Assembly: GCA_009691415.1 (NCBI GenBank)
Contig: SICP01000006.1
Coordinates: forward strand, 1-57,878
Direction of reading: 5' to 3'
DNA: 57,878 nt
Source of the DNA: Candidatus Margulisiibacteriota bacterium
Lineage (GTDB): Bacteria; Margulisbacteria; Marinamargulisbacteria; SXXA01; SICP01
Both the position numbers and the translations under genes were made by a program. Positions 6,812 to 15,739 of this stretch are shown here, piece by piece. The notes below the pieces were generated by a model. That model made no database searches. It was not told the DNA's origin and saw only the letters and a list, made by a program, of their open reading frames with translations. Within the stretch, counting starts at the first letter, position 1. Each line of letters begins with the position of its first letter.

Positions 6812-8480
6812 TACAGCGGACATACTTCTCCCTACAAAAGAACATCTCAATAGACTTCCAAGCCATCCGGGAGTCTATAAGATGCTCGATACAGCCGGTA
6901 AAATCCTCTATGTCGGCAAAGCAAAAAATATCAAAAAACGCGTAAGCTCATATTTTTCTAATACACAAAAAGATCTCAAAACCACACTTCTTGTCACACA
7001 CATTAAATCCATCGAAATTCTAGTTACAAACTCCGAAAACCAAGCCCTCATTCTAGAAAACAAACTCATCAAAGCCTTTAAGCCACGTTACAATATTTCG
7101 CTTAAAGACGACAAAAGTTATCCCTATATCAAAATCTCTACACAAGAACCCTTCCCAAAAGTGAGTGTGACACGCCAAAAATACAAAGACCAGGCGACCT
7201 ATTTTGGTCCCTACGCGTCTATCGGTTCCACCAAAACCCTCCAGCGTTTTCTCAATGATCTCTTCCCCATACGTGATTGCAAACAATCAATCAGTCTCAA
7301 TAAACTAGAAAAAAAATGCATCAATCTCGACATTGGTAGATGTCTTGGCCCCTGTATCTATAAAGACATAAAGCCAGACTATGATCGTGTCATCCAAGAA
7401 CTAAGTCTTTTTCTAAGGGGACAAAATAAAACCCTGTTAATTCAACTTAGAAAAGAAATGCAACAGCACGCTAAAGCACAAGACTATGAAAAAGCAGCGA
7501 AGCTTCGAGATCGCATTCAAAAAATAGAAGCCCTCGTAGCCAATCGCATGGTCATGCCAGAAGAAACGGCCAACATCCAACTCTGGGTTTCCTATCACGC
7601 AGCTCCGTACACCTACGTAATGGTACAGACTATTGTTGCCGGAACACTTCTCTTTCAAAGAGGTCTTTATGAAATAGACTTACTAGAAGAAGATAGGGCT
7701 AAATTTTTACAAGATGCGTTCCTAGAAGGCGTCGATAGTTTAGGCGAGTTGCCAGATGAAATTTTATGCGATGAAAGCATGTTTCAGACCATACAAGACG
7801 TGCAAGCACAAACAGGAAATCTTCTAAAACAAAAACTGCATCTTCCGCAAAGAGGTGATAAAAAACAATTGCTAGAACTCGCTCAAAAAAATGCAAAAAT
7901 AGCGATTGAAAGACTCAAGCTAGAAAAAAAACCAGACAAATTATCAATGCCAGGTCTCCTGAAAAAAATGCAAAGTTGTTTCGAGTTGAAAAATCTTCCA
8001 ACAGAAATCGTCGGGGTCGATATTTCACATTTACAAGGAACAGATATAGTTGCATCTGCAGTTTATTTTAAAGACGGGAAACCCGATAAATCAGGATATC
8101 GACGTTACGACATCGCAACGGTATCAGGAAAAAGTAACGATCCCAAGTCCATTTATGAAGTGGTGTATCGCCGATTAAAAAGCGCAGTAGAATATAAAGC
8201 CCCGATGCCAAAACTCATGCTTATTGATGGCGGAAAAGCCCAACTGAACTTTGCCATAAAAGCCCAGCAGAAATTAGGTCTCGAAGAAACAGTTGATTTG
8301 CTCTCATTGGCAAAGAAAGATGAAGAAGTTTATTCCCCGAACTCTCCGAATACGATAAAATTAGAAAAGTGCGATCCCATTTTGCACCTGCTTCAGCAAG
8401 TCAGAGATGAATCCCACCGTTTTGCCGTCAGTTTCCAGAGAAAAAAACGTAATAAAGAAATAAAAAATCTATCAAAATGA
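6795..8480 (+). CDS. uvrC: Excinuclease ABC subunit C (UvrC), without C-terminal HhH domain
   Basis: Makes the 3' and 5' incisions in nucleotide excision repair with UvrA and UvrB. Domains in order: GIY-YIG nuclease (PGVYKMLDTAGKILYVGKAKN, about residues 25-45), cysteine-rich patch, UVR domain binding UvrB (AQDYEKAAKLRDRIQKIEAL, about 228-247) and the RNase H-like endonuclease (IVGVDISHLQGTDIVAS, LMLIDGGKAQL). The protein ends shortly after VRDESHRFAVSFQRKKRNK at 561 residues; the tandem helix-hairpin-helix domain that usually follows is absent. The start is TTG at 6795, preceded by AAAAGGA and overlapping rplI by 17 bases; no better start was seen. Confidence 0.95.
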   Translation: MQRTLNTADILLPTKEHLNRLPSHPGVYKMLDTAGKILYVGKAKNIKKRVSSYFSNTQKDLKTTLLVTHIKSIEILVTNSENQALILENKLIKAFKPRYNISLKDDKSYPYIKISTQEPFPKVSVTRQKYKDQATYFGPYASIGSTKTLQRFLNDLFPIRDCKQSISLNKLEKKCINLDIGRCLGPCIYKDIKPDYDRVIQELSLFLRGQNKTLLIQLRKEMQQHAKAQDYEKAAKLRDRIQKIEALVANRMVMPEETANIQLWVSYHAAPYTYVMVQTIVAGTLLFQRGLYEIDLLEEDRAKFLQDAFLEGVDSLGELPDEILCDESMFQTIQDVQAQTGNLLKQKLHLPQRGDKKQLLELAQKNAKIAIERLKLEKKPDKLSMPGLLKKMQSCFELKNLPTEIVGVDISHLQGTDIVASAVYFKDGKPDKSGYRRYDIATVSGKSNDPKSIYEVVYRRLKSAVEYKAPMPKLMLIDGGKAQLNFAIKAQQKLGLEETVDLLSLAKKDEEVYSPNSPNTIKLEKCDPILHLLQQVRDESHRFAVSFQRKKRNKEIKNLSK

Positions 8481-8493
8481 GCTAATTAAGAAC

Positions 8494-9651
8494 ATGAAAA
8501 TAAATAAATTAAGTCTCGGTATCCTAGCGCTTCTTCTCGCAAGCATTTGGATAGTCCCTGCATTTGCAGAAAAAGACGATGAAGAGGCCAAAGAAAAATT
8601 AGATGTTATCAATTCAAAAATCGAAAAAAATAAAAAAGTGATTGGCGAAAAACTTAAAGAACGAAAAGAAACCCGTGTTAAGTTAGGGGCGCTTTCACGT
8701 CAATTGAAATACACAACGTACCAACTTAAAAAAGCCAAAAATGATTTACAAGTGACCCAAGTTAAAAAAGAAAAAACACAAGAAAAGCTAACGGTTGTTG
8801 CGCATAATTTTGTAGATAAACAATCTCGATTTGAAGAAAGAATGCGGCAGATTCATAAAAATAAAAATCTCGGATTTATGGACTTTTTATTCTCGTCTCC
8901 AGATTTATTGTCTGCCATGGAATCTGAATATTTTTTTAACAAATTATTACGTGCTGATGTGGGCTTGATTACAGACATGAGAACAGAGCAAAACCAACTC
9001 AGTAAACAAAAAACAGTTTTAGAAAGTCAGACAAAGCAAATTTCTGTACTCAAAGATCAAATCGCCAAAAAAGAAACACAAATTTCGCAACAAGAAGTAG
9101 AAAAACGAAACGAGCTCATTTCGTTAGAAGCGCAAATTAGACACATCGAACAACAAAATCGAGAGCTCGAAGAGTCGTCACAAGAGTTGACCTCGTTTAT
9201 CTTGAAAGGCTCCAAAGGCAATACGCAGTTTTATGGTTCAGGCTCATTTGTAAGACCTGTGGATGGATGGATATCGTCTCCATTTGGCACCAGAATGCAC
9301 CCGATATTTAAACGAAGAATCAAGCATAACGGCCTCGATTTTGCCGCACCAAGTGGCTGTAGAATTCGCGCTGCTGATACGGGTATCGTTATTGTAGCGG
9401 GTGAAAAACCGCAATACAGAGGCTATGGAAAAGTTACCGTAATTGACCACGGTCTTAGAAAAGATGGACGACGATTTGCGACTGTTTACGCACACCAATC
9501 TCGAATTTTGGTGCATGAAGGGCAATTGGTTAAACAGGGTTCAGAGATCGGATGGGTAGGGTCTACCGGATATAGCACCGGCCCTCACTTACACTTTGAA
9601 GTCCGGGAAAATGGGGTCCCTGTTGACCCGATGCGATACATACGAAGATAA
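8494..9651 (+). CDS. EnvC-like murein hydrolase with coiled coil and M23 (LytM) domain
   Basis: Secreted peptidoglycan hydrolase or hydrolase activator. A signal peptide is seen at about residues 1-26 (LSLGILALLLASIWIVPAFA), followed by about 200 residues of heptad-like Lys/Glu/Gln-rich coiled coil and a C-terminal M23 domain from about 250. The metal ligands are intact: HNGLDFA (H and D), YAHQ and GPHLHFE, so unlike E. coli EnvC it should be catalytically active. It is adjacent to ctpA, a frequent pairing (envC-ctpA), consistent with a role in cell separation or wall remodelling. It starts 13 bases after uvrC. Confidence 0.9.
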   Translation: MKINKLSLGILALLLASIWIVPAFAEKDDEEAKEKLDVINSKIEKNKKVIGEKLKERKETRVKLGALSRQLKYTTYQLKKAKNDLQVTQVKKEKTQEKLTVVAHNFVDKQSRFEERMRQIHKNKNLGFMDFLFSSPDLLSAMESEYFFNKLLRADVGLITDMRTEQNQLSKQKTVLESQTKQISVLKDQIAKKETQISQQEVEKRNELISLEAQIRHIEQQNRELEESSQELTSFILKGSKGNTQFYGSGSFVRPVDGWISSPFGTRMHPIFKRRIKHNGLDFAAPSGCRIRAADTGIVIVAGEKPQYRGYGKVTVIDHGLRKDGRRFATVYAHQSRILVHEGQLVKQGSEIGWVGSTGYSTGPHLHFEVRENGVPVDPMRYIRR

Positions 9652-9714
9652 GCTTCACGAATATTAACCTTATTTGCTAAACTGTAACCCTTGTAGTAAG
9701 AAAGGTACCCACTA

Positions 9715-10944
9715 ATGAAAAGTTTTTTTTCTAATAAACACCTGCTCATGATCATGGGCATCATCGGATTTTTGGCTATAGCAAGCATCCCCTTTATTCC
9801 ACTCAAAACTGAGGCAAAAAGTTCGGACCTTCTAGAAACAGTCAAAGGCTATGTCAAATCAGACTTTGTTAAAAAAGATGTCACCGATAAGCAATTAGAA
9901 TATGGTGCAATCAAAGGTCTATTGGCCTCTCTTAATGACCCCTATACCCGCTTTATTGACCCCAAAGGCTTCGAGCAAATGCAAGACCGACTAAAGGGAG
10001 AATTCTTCGGCATTGGCATACAAATTGGCATGCATAAAAATCACCTGGCTGTTATTGCACCCATTCCCGGAACCCCCGCTGAAAAAGCAGGTCTCAAAAG
10101 TCTCGATCTCATCGTATCGGTAGACGGAAAAGCAACCGATGGCATGGGGCTTGAAGAAACTGTAAGTTTAATTCGGGGCGCAAAAGGCACACCGGTAGTA
10201 TTAGAAATTAAACGCGCCGATCAGAAAAAAATATTCAAAGTCACCATTCTGAGGGACACCATTCGGACAACGGCTGTCGATAAACAAGAAGTCTTTCAAC
10301 GTAAAGAAGGCCGAGTGGGATATATTCGACTCACTACCTTTGAAAACCAATACGCGACGCGTGAAATGCAAGTGGCCATTCAAAACTTACACAAAAAAAA
10401 CATAGACGCACTTATTGTAGATTTGCGTAACAATGGCGGAGGTCTCCTCAAAAACGCAATTGGTATTGGCGGTTTATTTATGGAGAATGTCGTAATTGTT
10501 CACACGGTAGATCGGGATAAACATCGTCAAACACAGTCCGTTTCAGGGACGCCCCAATATGCTACTGGCCCACTCATTATGCTAGTCAACGAAGGATCTG
10601 CATCCGCATCCGAAATTTTAGCCGGAGCAGTTAAAGATAACCATCGTGGCATCATTGTCGGTAAACACACTTTTGGCAAAGCATCAGTACAAAAAATTAT
10701 TGATTTAGAAGACCACTCTGCGGTTTTACTCACCATACAAAAATATCTTACCCCTAACGGAATCGATATTACCGAAAAAGGGATTACCGTAGATGTACAA
10801 GCGGATATTCCCACGGCAACAATCAAAGCAGCAGAAAAACCAAACTACACGTATTCCTATGACAAAGACCCCCAATTACAAAAAGCAATCGCCGTAGCCC
10901 TACAAAAAATTAAAGAAACCAAAACCCATCTCGTTAAAAAATAA
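9715..10944 (+). CDS. ctpA: C-terminal processing peptidase CtpA (S41 family)
   Basis: Periplasmic serine protease that trims C-termini of exported proteins. It has a membrane anchor or signal at about residues 8-30 (LLMIMGIIGFLAIASIPFIP), a PDZ domain (GIGIQIGMHKNHLAVIAPIPG to GLEETVSLIRG) and the S41 catalytic domain. The Ser-Lys dyad is visible: Ser in NEGSASASEILAGA and Lys in GKHTFGKASVQ. Length 409 is normal. The RBS AGAAAGG precedes ATG 9715. It lies between the EnvC-like hydrolase and hemA. Confidence 0.94.
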   Translation: MKSFFSNKHLLMIMGIIGFLAIASIPFIPLKTEAKSSDLLETVKGYVKSDFVKKDVTDKQLEYGAIKGLLASLNDPYTRFIDPKGFEQMQDRLKGEFFGIGIQIGMHKNHLAVIAPIPGTPAEKAGLKSLDLIVSVDGKATDGMGLEETVSLIRGAKGTPVVLEIKRADQKKIFKVTILRDTIRTTAVDKQEVFQRKEGRVGYIRLTTFENQYATREMQVAIQNLHKKNIDALIVDLRNNGGGLLKNAIGIGGLFMENVVIVHTVDRDKHRQTQSVSGTPQYATGPLIMLVNEGSASASEILAGAVKDNHRGIIVGKHTFGKASVQKIIDLEDHSAVLLTIQKYLTPNGIDITEKGITVDVQADIPTATIKAAEKPNYTYSYDKDPQLQKAIAVALQKIKETKTHLVKK

Positions 10945-10955
10945 GTAAAGCATCA

Positions 10956-11978
10956 ATGAAATTTGGACTCCTCTCAGCAGATTATCAGCACACCTCCCTG
11001 GCGAACTTAGAAAAAATATATCTAAGCAAGGACCATATCGCGCATCTTTTAGAGACGCTAAAGCCTAGCGAAAGCATTAAAGAAATCGTCATGCTTTCTA
11101 CGTGTAATCGGGTTGAAATTTACTTTGTTTCCAATACGCTTGAAGAAGCTGCTCGTGAAATAAAAATCGCGATATCCAATTTCCGCGGACTCGATCCAAA
11201 AGAATTAGAAACAATCTTCTCAGAACACAATGACCCGCATGATGTTTTAAACCATTTATTTGATGTCGTCTCTGGCTTAAAATCCATGGTATTTGGAGAA
11301 ACCGAAATTTTAGGGCAAGTAAAAGCCGCCTATGACATCAGTCATCAACATGGATTTACGGGGGCAACGTTTAACAAACTTTTTCAAACCGCTATTGCAA
11401 CAGGAAAACGTGTCCGTCACGAAACCGATATTTCCAAAGGTGCATATTCGATAAGCTCCATTGCAATCGAAGGAATAAAAAGTCATATAAAAGACTTTAA
11501 AGACAAACACATTCTTATTGTGGGCGCAGGCACCATGGCATTACGGGCTATTAAAAAATTAGCTGCACTAGGGCATACAAAATTATCTATTTCGAATAGA
11601 GGTGAAGACAAACTCAATCGTATTTCCAAAAAATATGGCATCCATATTATTCCCTATGAACAATGGGTGTCTCAACTTAATACCGTTGACATTGTGATCA
11701 TGGCAACTGGAAGTGAACAGTATCTTCTCGACAAAACAGCCAAAACCCCAGAGATGGTCGTAGATTTAGGCGTGCCCCGAAACGTCAATCCCAACGTTTC
11801 AGAAAATACGGGCACCCAATTATTATCACTGTACAATCTCCAAGAAATTGCAGATAAAACCATTCACAAAAGAAAAAAAGCGCTTGATAAAATTGCAATT
11901 ATTTTAGACGAAGAAAAAGCCAAACTTTGCAAATGGCACGAGTACAAAGAAAACGCATGTCAAAAACAATCCGCCTAG
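10956..11978 (+). CDS. hemA: Glutamyl-tRNA reductase HemA, short form
   Basis: NADPH-dependent reduction of Glu-tRNA(Glu) to glutamate-1-semialdehyde, the first step of C5-pathway tetrapyrrole synthesis. The catalytic cysteine block MLSTCNRVEIY is present (about residue 51), as are GLKSMVFGETEILGQVK, the nucleotide-binding ILIVGAGTMALRAIKKLA and the DLGVPRNVNP motif. The protein ends at 340 residues, after the long spine helix, where family members of about 420 residues carry a dimerisation domain; most of that domain is therefore missing. hemC starts inside its last 22 bases. Confidence 0.93.
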   Translation: MKFGLLSADYQHTSLANLEKIYLSKDHIAHLLETLKPSESIKEIVMLSTCNRVEIYFVSNTLEEAAREIKIAISNFRGLDPKELETIFSEHNDPHDVLNHLFDVVSGLKSMVFGETEILGQVKAAYDISHQHGFTGATFNKLFQTAIATGKRVRHETDISKGAYSISSIAIEGIKSHIKDFKDKHILIVGAGTMALRAIKKLAALGHTKLSISNRGEDKLNRISKKYGIHIIPYEQWVSQLNTVDIVIMATGSEQYLLDKTAKTPEMVVDLGVPRNVNPNVSENTGTQLLSLYNLQEIADKTIHKRKKALDKIAIILDEEKAKLCKWHEYKENACQKQSA

Positions 11979-12844
11979 GCACCCGCGGATCTGCACTCGC
12001 ACTTGCCCAAGCGCATACCGTTAAAGCTGCCCTAGAAAAACAAGACACAGAAATACGCATTGAAATTTGTCCCATCAAAACAGAAGGGGATCAAGATAAA
12101 AAAAGCACTCTCTCAGAAATAGGGGGCAAAGGGGTTTTTATCAAAGCGATCGAACGTGCCCTCAGTAAAGGAGAGGTCGATATCGCCGTCCATTCTCTAA
12201 AAGATGTTACGACGCATCTAGAATCAACACTTTGCTTAGCTGGATTTCTAAAGGCAGAAAGCAACGCCGATGCCATCGTAGGGGGCACTCTAAAATCTCT
12301 CCCAAAAAATGCCACAGTAGCCACAAGTAGTCTCAGACGCCGTGCACTTCTCAAATTACAGCGACCAGATCTAAACTTTGTAGATATTCGAGGAAACGTC
12401 GAAACTAGAATTAACAAAATAAAGCCAGGTAGTATTGACGCCGTCATCTTATCCGAAGCTGGTCTCATCCGATTAAATCTCACTCATCACATCCAAGAAA
12501 GACTCTCTCCCAAAACGTTTTACCCCGCGCCAGGACAAGGTGTCATCACCCTAGAAACCAGAAAAAACGACACGATAAATCTCAAGCGCTGCCAGACTAT
12601 TTCAGATCCAGCACAAACGTTTATTGCAGAAACCGAATTTGCACTTTTACAAGCGCTAGGCTTTGATTGTCGCATTCCCCTTGGCGTTTATTCTACCCAA
12701 AATCAGATGACAATTTTTATCTCGGATCATACGTTAACAAAACATATCACACACACCATAGACATCTCTCCAGAAACCAGATGGCAATCACTCGAAAAGG
12801 CAGTTCAAGTATGCAAAAAATTCCTAGCGGATACGTCACACTAG
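11957..12844 (+). CDS. hemC: Porphobilinogen deaminase (hydroxymethylbilane synthase) HemC
   Basis: Joins four porphobilinogen units into hydroxymethylbilane. The start at 11957 is chosen because TIRLGTRGSALALAQA must be N-terminal; the open frame runs further upstream within hemA. Other motifs: EIGGKGVFIKAIERAL, VDIAVHSLKDV, TSSLRRRALL, VDIRGNVETR and the C-terminal ALGFDCRIPLGVY, whose Cys is the dipyrromethane cofactor attachment site. About 295 residues. It overlaps hemA by 22 bases and the next gene by 34 bases. Confidence 0.95.
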   Translation: MSKTIRLGTRGSALALAQAHTVKAALEKQDTEIRIEICPIKTEGDQDKKSTLSEIGGKGVFIKAIERALSKGEVDIAVHSLKDVTTHLESTLCLAGFLKAESNADAIVGGTLKSLPKNATVATSSLRRRALLKLQRPDLNFVDIRGNVETRINKIKPGSIDAVILSEAGLIRLNLTHHIQERLSPKTFYPAPGQGVITLETRKNDTINLKRCQTISDPAQTFIAETEFALLQALGFDCRIPLGVYSTQNQMTIFISDHTLTKHITHTIDISPETRWQSLEKAVQVCKKFLADTSH

Positions 12845-14292
12845 CGGGTGCGGGTCCAGGGGATCCTGATCTCATCACCCTAAAGGCCAAGCGTGCCATT
12901 CAAAAAGCCGACGTCATTTTATACGACTACCTCGTCCATCCCAATCTCCTAAATGACGCCAAGCCAGACGCCCTCGTCATTTGCGTCGGAAAACGAAAAG
13001 GCTACCACAGCAAAAAACAAGACGAAATCAACCAACTCATGAAAGAGTATGCAGAGGCCGGAAATAACGTTCTCAGACTTAAAGGCGGTGATCCCTGTCT
13101 CTTTGGTCGTAGTGGCGAAGAAATGTCATTTCTCAAAGCGCACAACATCCCATACCGACTCATACCAGGCGTGACCTCAGCTCTCGCAGTTCCCGCCTAC
13201 GCAGGCATCCCTGTCACCCACCGCGACTACGCCAAATCTGTCGCCATTATTACCGCCAGTTCCAAAGAAGGTGAAACCCTCAACGACATTCATATTCCTG
13301 ACGCAGAAACACTCGTCTTTCTCATGCCCATGACGCCACTTGCGGATCTCTGTAAGCGTCTCAGTACGCACGCCAAATTTACAGAAAATACACCAGCCGC
13401 ACTTCTTTACAGGGGCACCACTGCCGATCAAAAAACACTCATTGGCACACTCAAAAATCTCCCGGAATTACGTGATCAAAATGCCATCACTCCTCCCGCT
13501 ATTTTAGTCGTCGGTCCCGTCGCGAAACTCGCCCAAGAATTAAATTGGAGAGACAGGCTTGCCCTCTTCGGCCAACGCATCATTCTTTTGCGAACCCAAG
13601 AACAATCCGAAAAAACCATAGAAATGGGAACCGATCTTGGTGCAGAAATCATCGCAATACCCCTTCTAAAAATCCAACCCAATACCCAAGAGAACAACGC
13701 GTTCCCACTATCCAAACTTCAAGCTGCAGATACCCTCATTTTTACAAGTGCAAACGGCGTTGTCGAATTTAAAAAATGGCTTTTCAAGCATCGCCAAGAC
13801 ACTCGTATTACAACAAAGAAAATCATCATAGCCATTGGCCCAAAAACAGAAGAAGCTCTAGCGGACATAGGTCTAATCGCTGACAAAACGCCAAACAAAA
13901 CCAAAACATCGGACGATATCCTAGATCTTTTTGATATCGATCTACATAAAAAAAACATTCTATTACTCACGGCCTCTGGATCGCGAGATGTCTTAGAAAC
14001 CGAACTCCAAAACCGTGGGGCCACCGTAACAAGATTCGAACTTTACACAACTATTCCCACAACACTTCCACAATCTATAGACATCAGAGACGGCGACTGG
14101 GTTTTCTTTACCAGCGCCTCCACCGTCACACATTTTTTCGCCTCCAATCTCTATCAAAATCAAAAAATAAAACCTGTCTGTATCGGCATTATTACCCAAA
14201 CGGCGCTGCAAGAAAAGTTTGCAGGAAAAGTATATCTTTCCGCAGAAACAACGCTAGAAAGTATGTTTGATGCGGTTAGAAAGAGCACTTAA
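12811..14292 (+). CDS. cobA/hemD: Fused uroporphyrinogen-III C-methyltransferase (CobA/SUMT) and uroporphyrinogen-III synthase (HemD)
   Basis: N-terminal SUMT domain (about residues 1-245) makes precorrin-2 with SAM: VTLAGAGPGDPDLITLKA, VLRLKGGDPCLFGRSGEE and IPGVTSALAVPAYAGIPVTH are diagnostic. The C-terminal part (about 250-493) has the HemD fold: IIAIPLLKIQP, LIFTSANGVVEFKKWL, WVFFTSASTVTHFF. Together they take hydroxymethylbilane to uroporphyrinogen III and precorrin-2, pointing to sirohaem or cobalamin, and they follow HemA and HemC directly. The start at 12811 places the SUMT motif at the N-terminus; the open frame extends upstream inside hemC. hemB and hemL are not in the window. Confidence 0.92.
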   Translation: MQKIPSGYVTLAGAGPGDPDLITLKAKRAIQKADVILYDYLVHPNLLNDAKPDALVICVGKRKGYHSKKQDEINQLMKEYAEAGNNVLRLKGGDPCLFGRSGEEMSFLKAHNIPYRLIPGVTSALAVPAYAGIPVTHRDYAKSVAIITASSKEGETLNDIHIPDAETLVFLMPMTPLADLCKRLSTHAKFTENTPAALLYRGTTADQKTLIGTLKNLPELRDQNAITPPAILVVGPVAKLAQELNWRDRLALFGQRIILLRTQEQSEKTIEMGTDLGAEIIAIPLLKIQPNTQENNAFPLSKLQAADTLIFTSANGVVEFKKWLFKHRQDTRITTKKIIIAIGPKTEEALADIGLIADKTPNKTKTSDDILDLFDIDLHKKNILLLTASGSRDVLETELQNRGATVTRFELYTTIPTTLPQSIDIRDGDWVFFTSASTVTHFFASNLYQNQKIKPVCIGIITQTALQEKFAGKVYLSAETTLESMFDAVRKST

Positions 14293-14297
14293 AAAAA

Positions 14298-14582
14298 ATG
14301 AACTCTCAAACACAACGCATTATCTACTGGTTAAACCACCAAGACTATTCACAACAACACTGGGCAACAGTTGCCGCAGAATGTCTAGAAAAATCCTGCC
14401 AAAATACCGAACAAGCGACGGTATTGTTATCCGAAAGCCTCCATCAATTTCACGAAAAATTCCGAGACGCAGTTGTCAAACCAGGCAATGCATTGCATGA
14501 TTTTATTTCTATGGGCTTGGATGAAGTGGATTGGGAAGAGGTCGCGAAAAAAGTATTAGACAACGCTCACCTCAGCGGGTGA
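14298..14582 (+). CDS. Small conserved-looking protein of unknown function
   Basis: 94 residues, soluble, acidic and predicted mostly helical, with several Trp (IYWLNHQDYSQQHW, DEVDWEEVAKKVLD) and two Cys near residue 30. It begins 5 bases after the cobA/hemD stop, so it is probably the last gene of the tetrapyrrole run, and no signal peptide is visible. No family was recognised. It is followed by a repeat-rich intergenic region. It might be an accessory of the upstream enzymes, but nothing in the sequence shows this. Confidence 0.55.
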   Translation: MNSQTQRIIYWLNHQDYSQQHWATVAAECLEKSCQNTEQATVLLSESLHQFHEKFRDAVVKPGNALHDFISMGLDEVDWEEVAKKVLDNAHLSG

Positions 14583-14692
14583 TAGTTTAAATCTTCTTTT
14601 TTGCCACTTTAAATCTTAAGATCTTTACAGGTACTTCCTGAAACTTGTCCTTACCCTTTGATGTTTTTTCTTTAGAGAAGCCCCCCAACCCC

Positions 14693-14739
14693 CTAAAGGG
14701 GGCGCATGAATTCTGATGTGAATTAGTCGCCCCCTTTAG
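14693..14739. repeat. Perfect 12-bp inverted repeat (cruciform-forming)
   Basis: CTAAAGGGGGCG at 14693-14704 is exactly complementary to CGCCCCCTTTAG at 14728-14739, with a 23-base loop that itself contains GAATTC. It is part of the dispersed G/C-tract repeat. Confidence 0.75.
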
Positions 14740-14855
14740 GGTAGGCCTGTCCGGTCTTCAAAGAAAAATCTCTGTAGAGATTAAGCATAAAACTCAAGCC
14801 ATTCGATTTATAGACACCCAATCTTTTGGGCTGTACGTAATACTCACCCTCCAAA

Positions 14856-14888
14856 CCTCCCTCTCTGTAAACAAAGAGGGAGGCTTTT
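14856..14888 (+). terminator. Intrinsic terminator after the hem gene run
   Basis: A 9-bp stem CCTCCCTCT (14856-14864) with AGAGGGAGG (14875-14883), a 10-base loop and a following CTTTT. It could terminate transcription from the rpsF-hem run, or be part of a dispersed repeat. Confidence 0.6.
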
Positions 14889-15061
14889 GTACTTCTAAGC
14901 TACTTTTTTATCCATGGGAACTTGATAATAGCGTATATATTCTCCCCTTCTTTCGGAGAGAGAAGGGGATGAGTATTAAAAAAAGACCGGACAGACCTGC
15001 CTTTAGGGGGTTGGGTGTCTTTCTTTACGGGGCTACCTTTTTGGCTGCCATAATCAGTCTT

Positions 15062-15712
15062 ATGGCAAAAAAACAAAATATTGTTTTAGGATTATTGATA
15101 ATTTTATCTATTCCTTTTATTTTGCTATATCAATTGTTTGGTGCAATTGGACTAATCATATTTACTATTCTAGCAATAGGCATGGGGATGATTTTTATAA
15201 GCTCATCGAATAAAAAAGAAGTTGAAGCCCTCAATACTTTAGTTCGAGAATATGCAAAAACGAAACAAGACCATAAACAGGTTGCTAAAGTAATTTCTCA
15301 ATTATATAAAAGAAATTTTCAGCATGGGCAGCTTGTGAGATCTGCTCAGATCATAGGTGAATCTATCGACATTGCGCTGACTAGCAAAAAAAAAGAAATA
15401 GCTGAATCAAGAATGAATCTTGCTCAAGAAAATTTTTTAGAAATAATTAATAGCCAAATGCAAGTTCTGACAGATGAAACTATTTCTTTTCTTAAAAATC
15501 TGCTCGAATCTTCTTTAAAAACTTTCCATACCGAAGTTTATATCAATCTTGCGAAAGGAAGCCTAGAAAAGTTAAGAACTCTCAAAACAGATCAATCTAA
15601 ATTCAAATATATCAATCTTGCAAAAGAAGCAATTGAGGAAGGTTTAAGAGATGAAAAAAGCAACAAAGTATTTTTAGAGAAATATTTAAAAGTAATTGAA
15701 GCCTCTCTTTAA
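15062..15712 (+). CDS. Membrane-anchored protein of unknown function with a helical cytoplasmic domain
   Basis: About 216 residues from ATG 15062: two hydrophobic segments near the start (IVLGLLIILSIPFILLY and IGLIIFTILAIGMGMIFI), then about 165 soluble residues, Lys/Glu/Gln-rich and predicted helical, possibly TPR-like (AKVISQLYKRNFQHGQLV). The open frame extends upstream to 14969, adding 31 residues that are encoded by the dispersed repeat (RPDRPAFRGLG); I regard that extension as doubtful, although a G-rich sequence precedes 14969 and none precedes 15062. No family recognised. It is convergent with aroA. Confidence 0.55.
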   Translation: MAKKQNIVLGLLIILSIPFILLYQLFGAIGLIIFTILAIGMGMIFISSSNKKEVEALNTLVREYAKTKQDHKQVAKVISQLYKRNFQHGQLVRSAQIIGESIDIALTSKKKEIAESRMNLAQENFLEIINSQMQVLTDETISFLKNLLESSLKTFHTEVYINLAKGSLEKLRTLKTDQSKFKYINLAKEAIEEGLRDEKSNKVFLEKYLKVIEASL

Positions 15713-15739
15713 AAAGCTCATTCTTATTTTCTGGGATGC

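Larger units (their letters stand above)
14672..15030. repeat. Repeat-rich segment with nested inverted repeats (MITE- or BIME-like)
   Basis: The gap 14583-15061 holds no convincing gene. Its ends match in inverted orientation: CCCAACCCCCTAAAG on the left (near 14684-14698) and its complement on the right (near 15002-15016), and AAGACCGGACAG-type arms at 14741-14758 and 14983-15000 (16 of 18 paired). Inside are a perfect 12-bp stem (14693-14739), a terminator hairpin (14856-14888) and a CCCCTTCT/AGAAGGGG hairpin (14946-14970). A related unit occurs at 28618-28648. No transposase is present. Confidence 0.65.

Noticed and set aside
12091..12483. Long antisense open frame inside hemC (130 codons)
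   Set aside because: It is the complement of a conserved gene, has no RBS or family pattern, and reflects codon bias.
14672..15030. Insertion sequence
   Set aside because: Inverted arms are present but there is no transposase frame, so it is listed as a repeat only.
14969..15061. N-terminal extension of the membrane protein from ATG 14969
   Set aside because: The first 31 codons are made of the dispersed repeat and carry no domain; ATG 15062 is preferred, though without a strong RBS.
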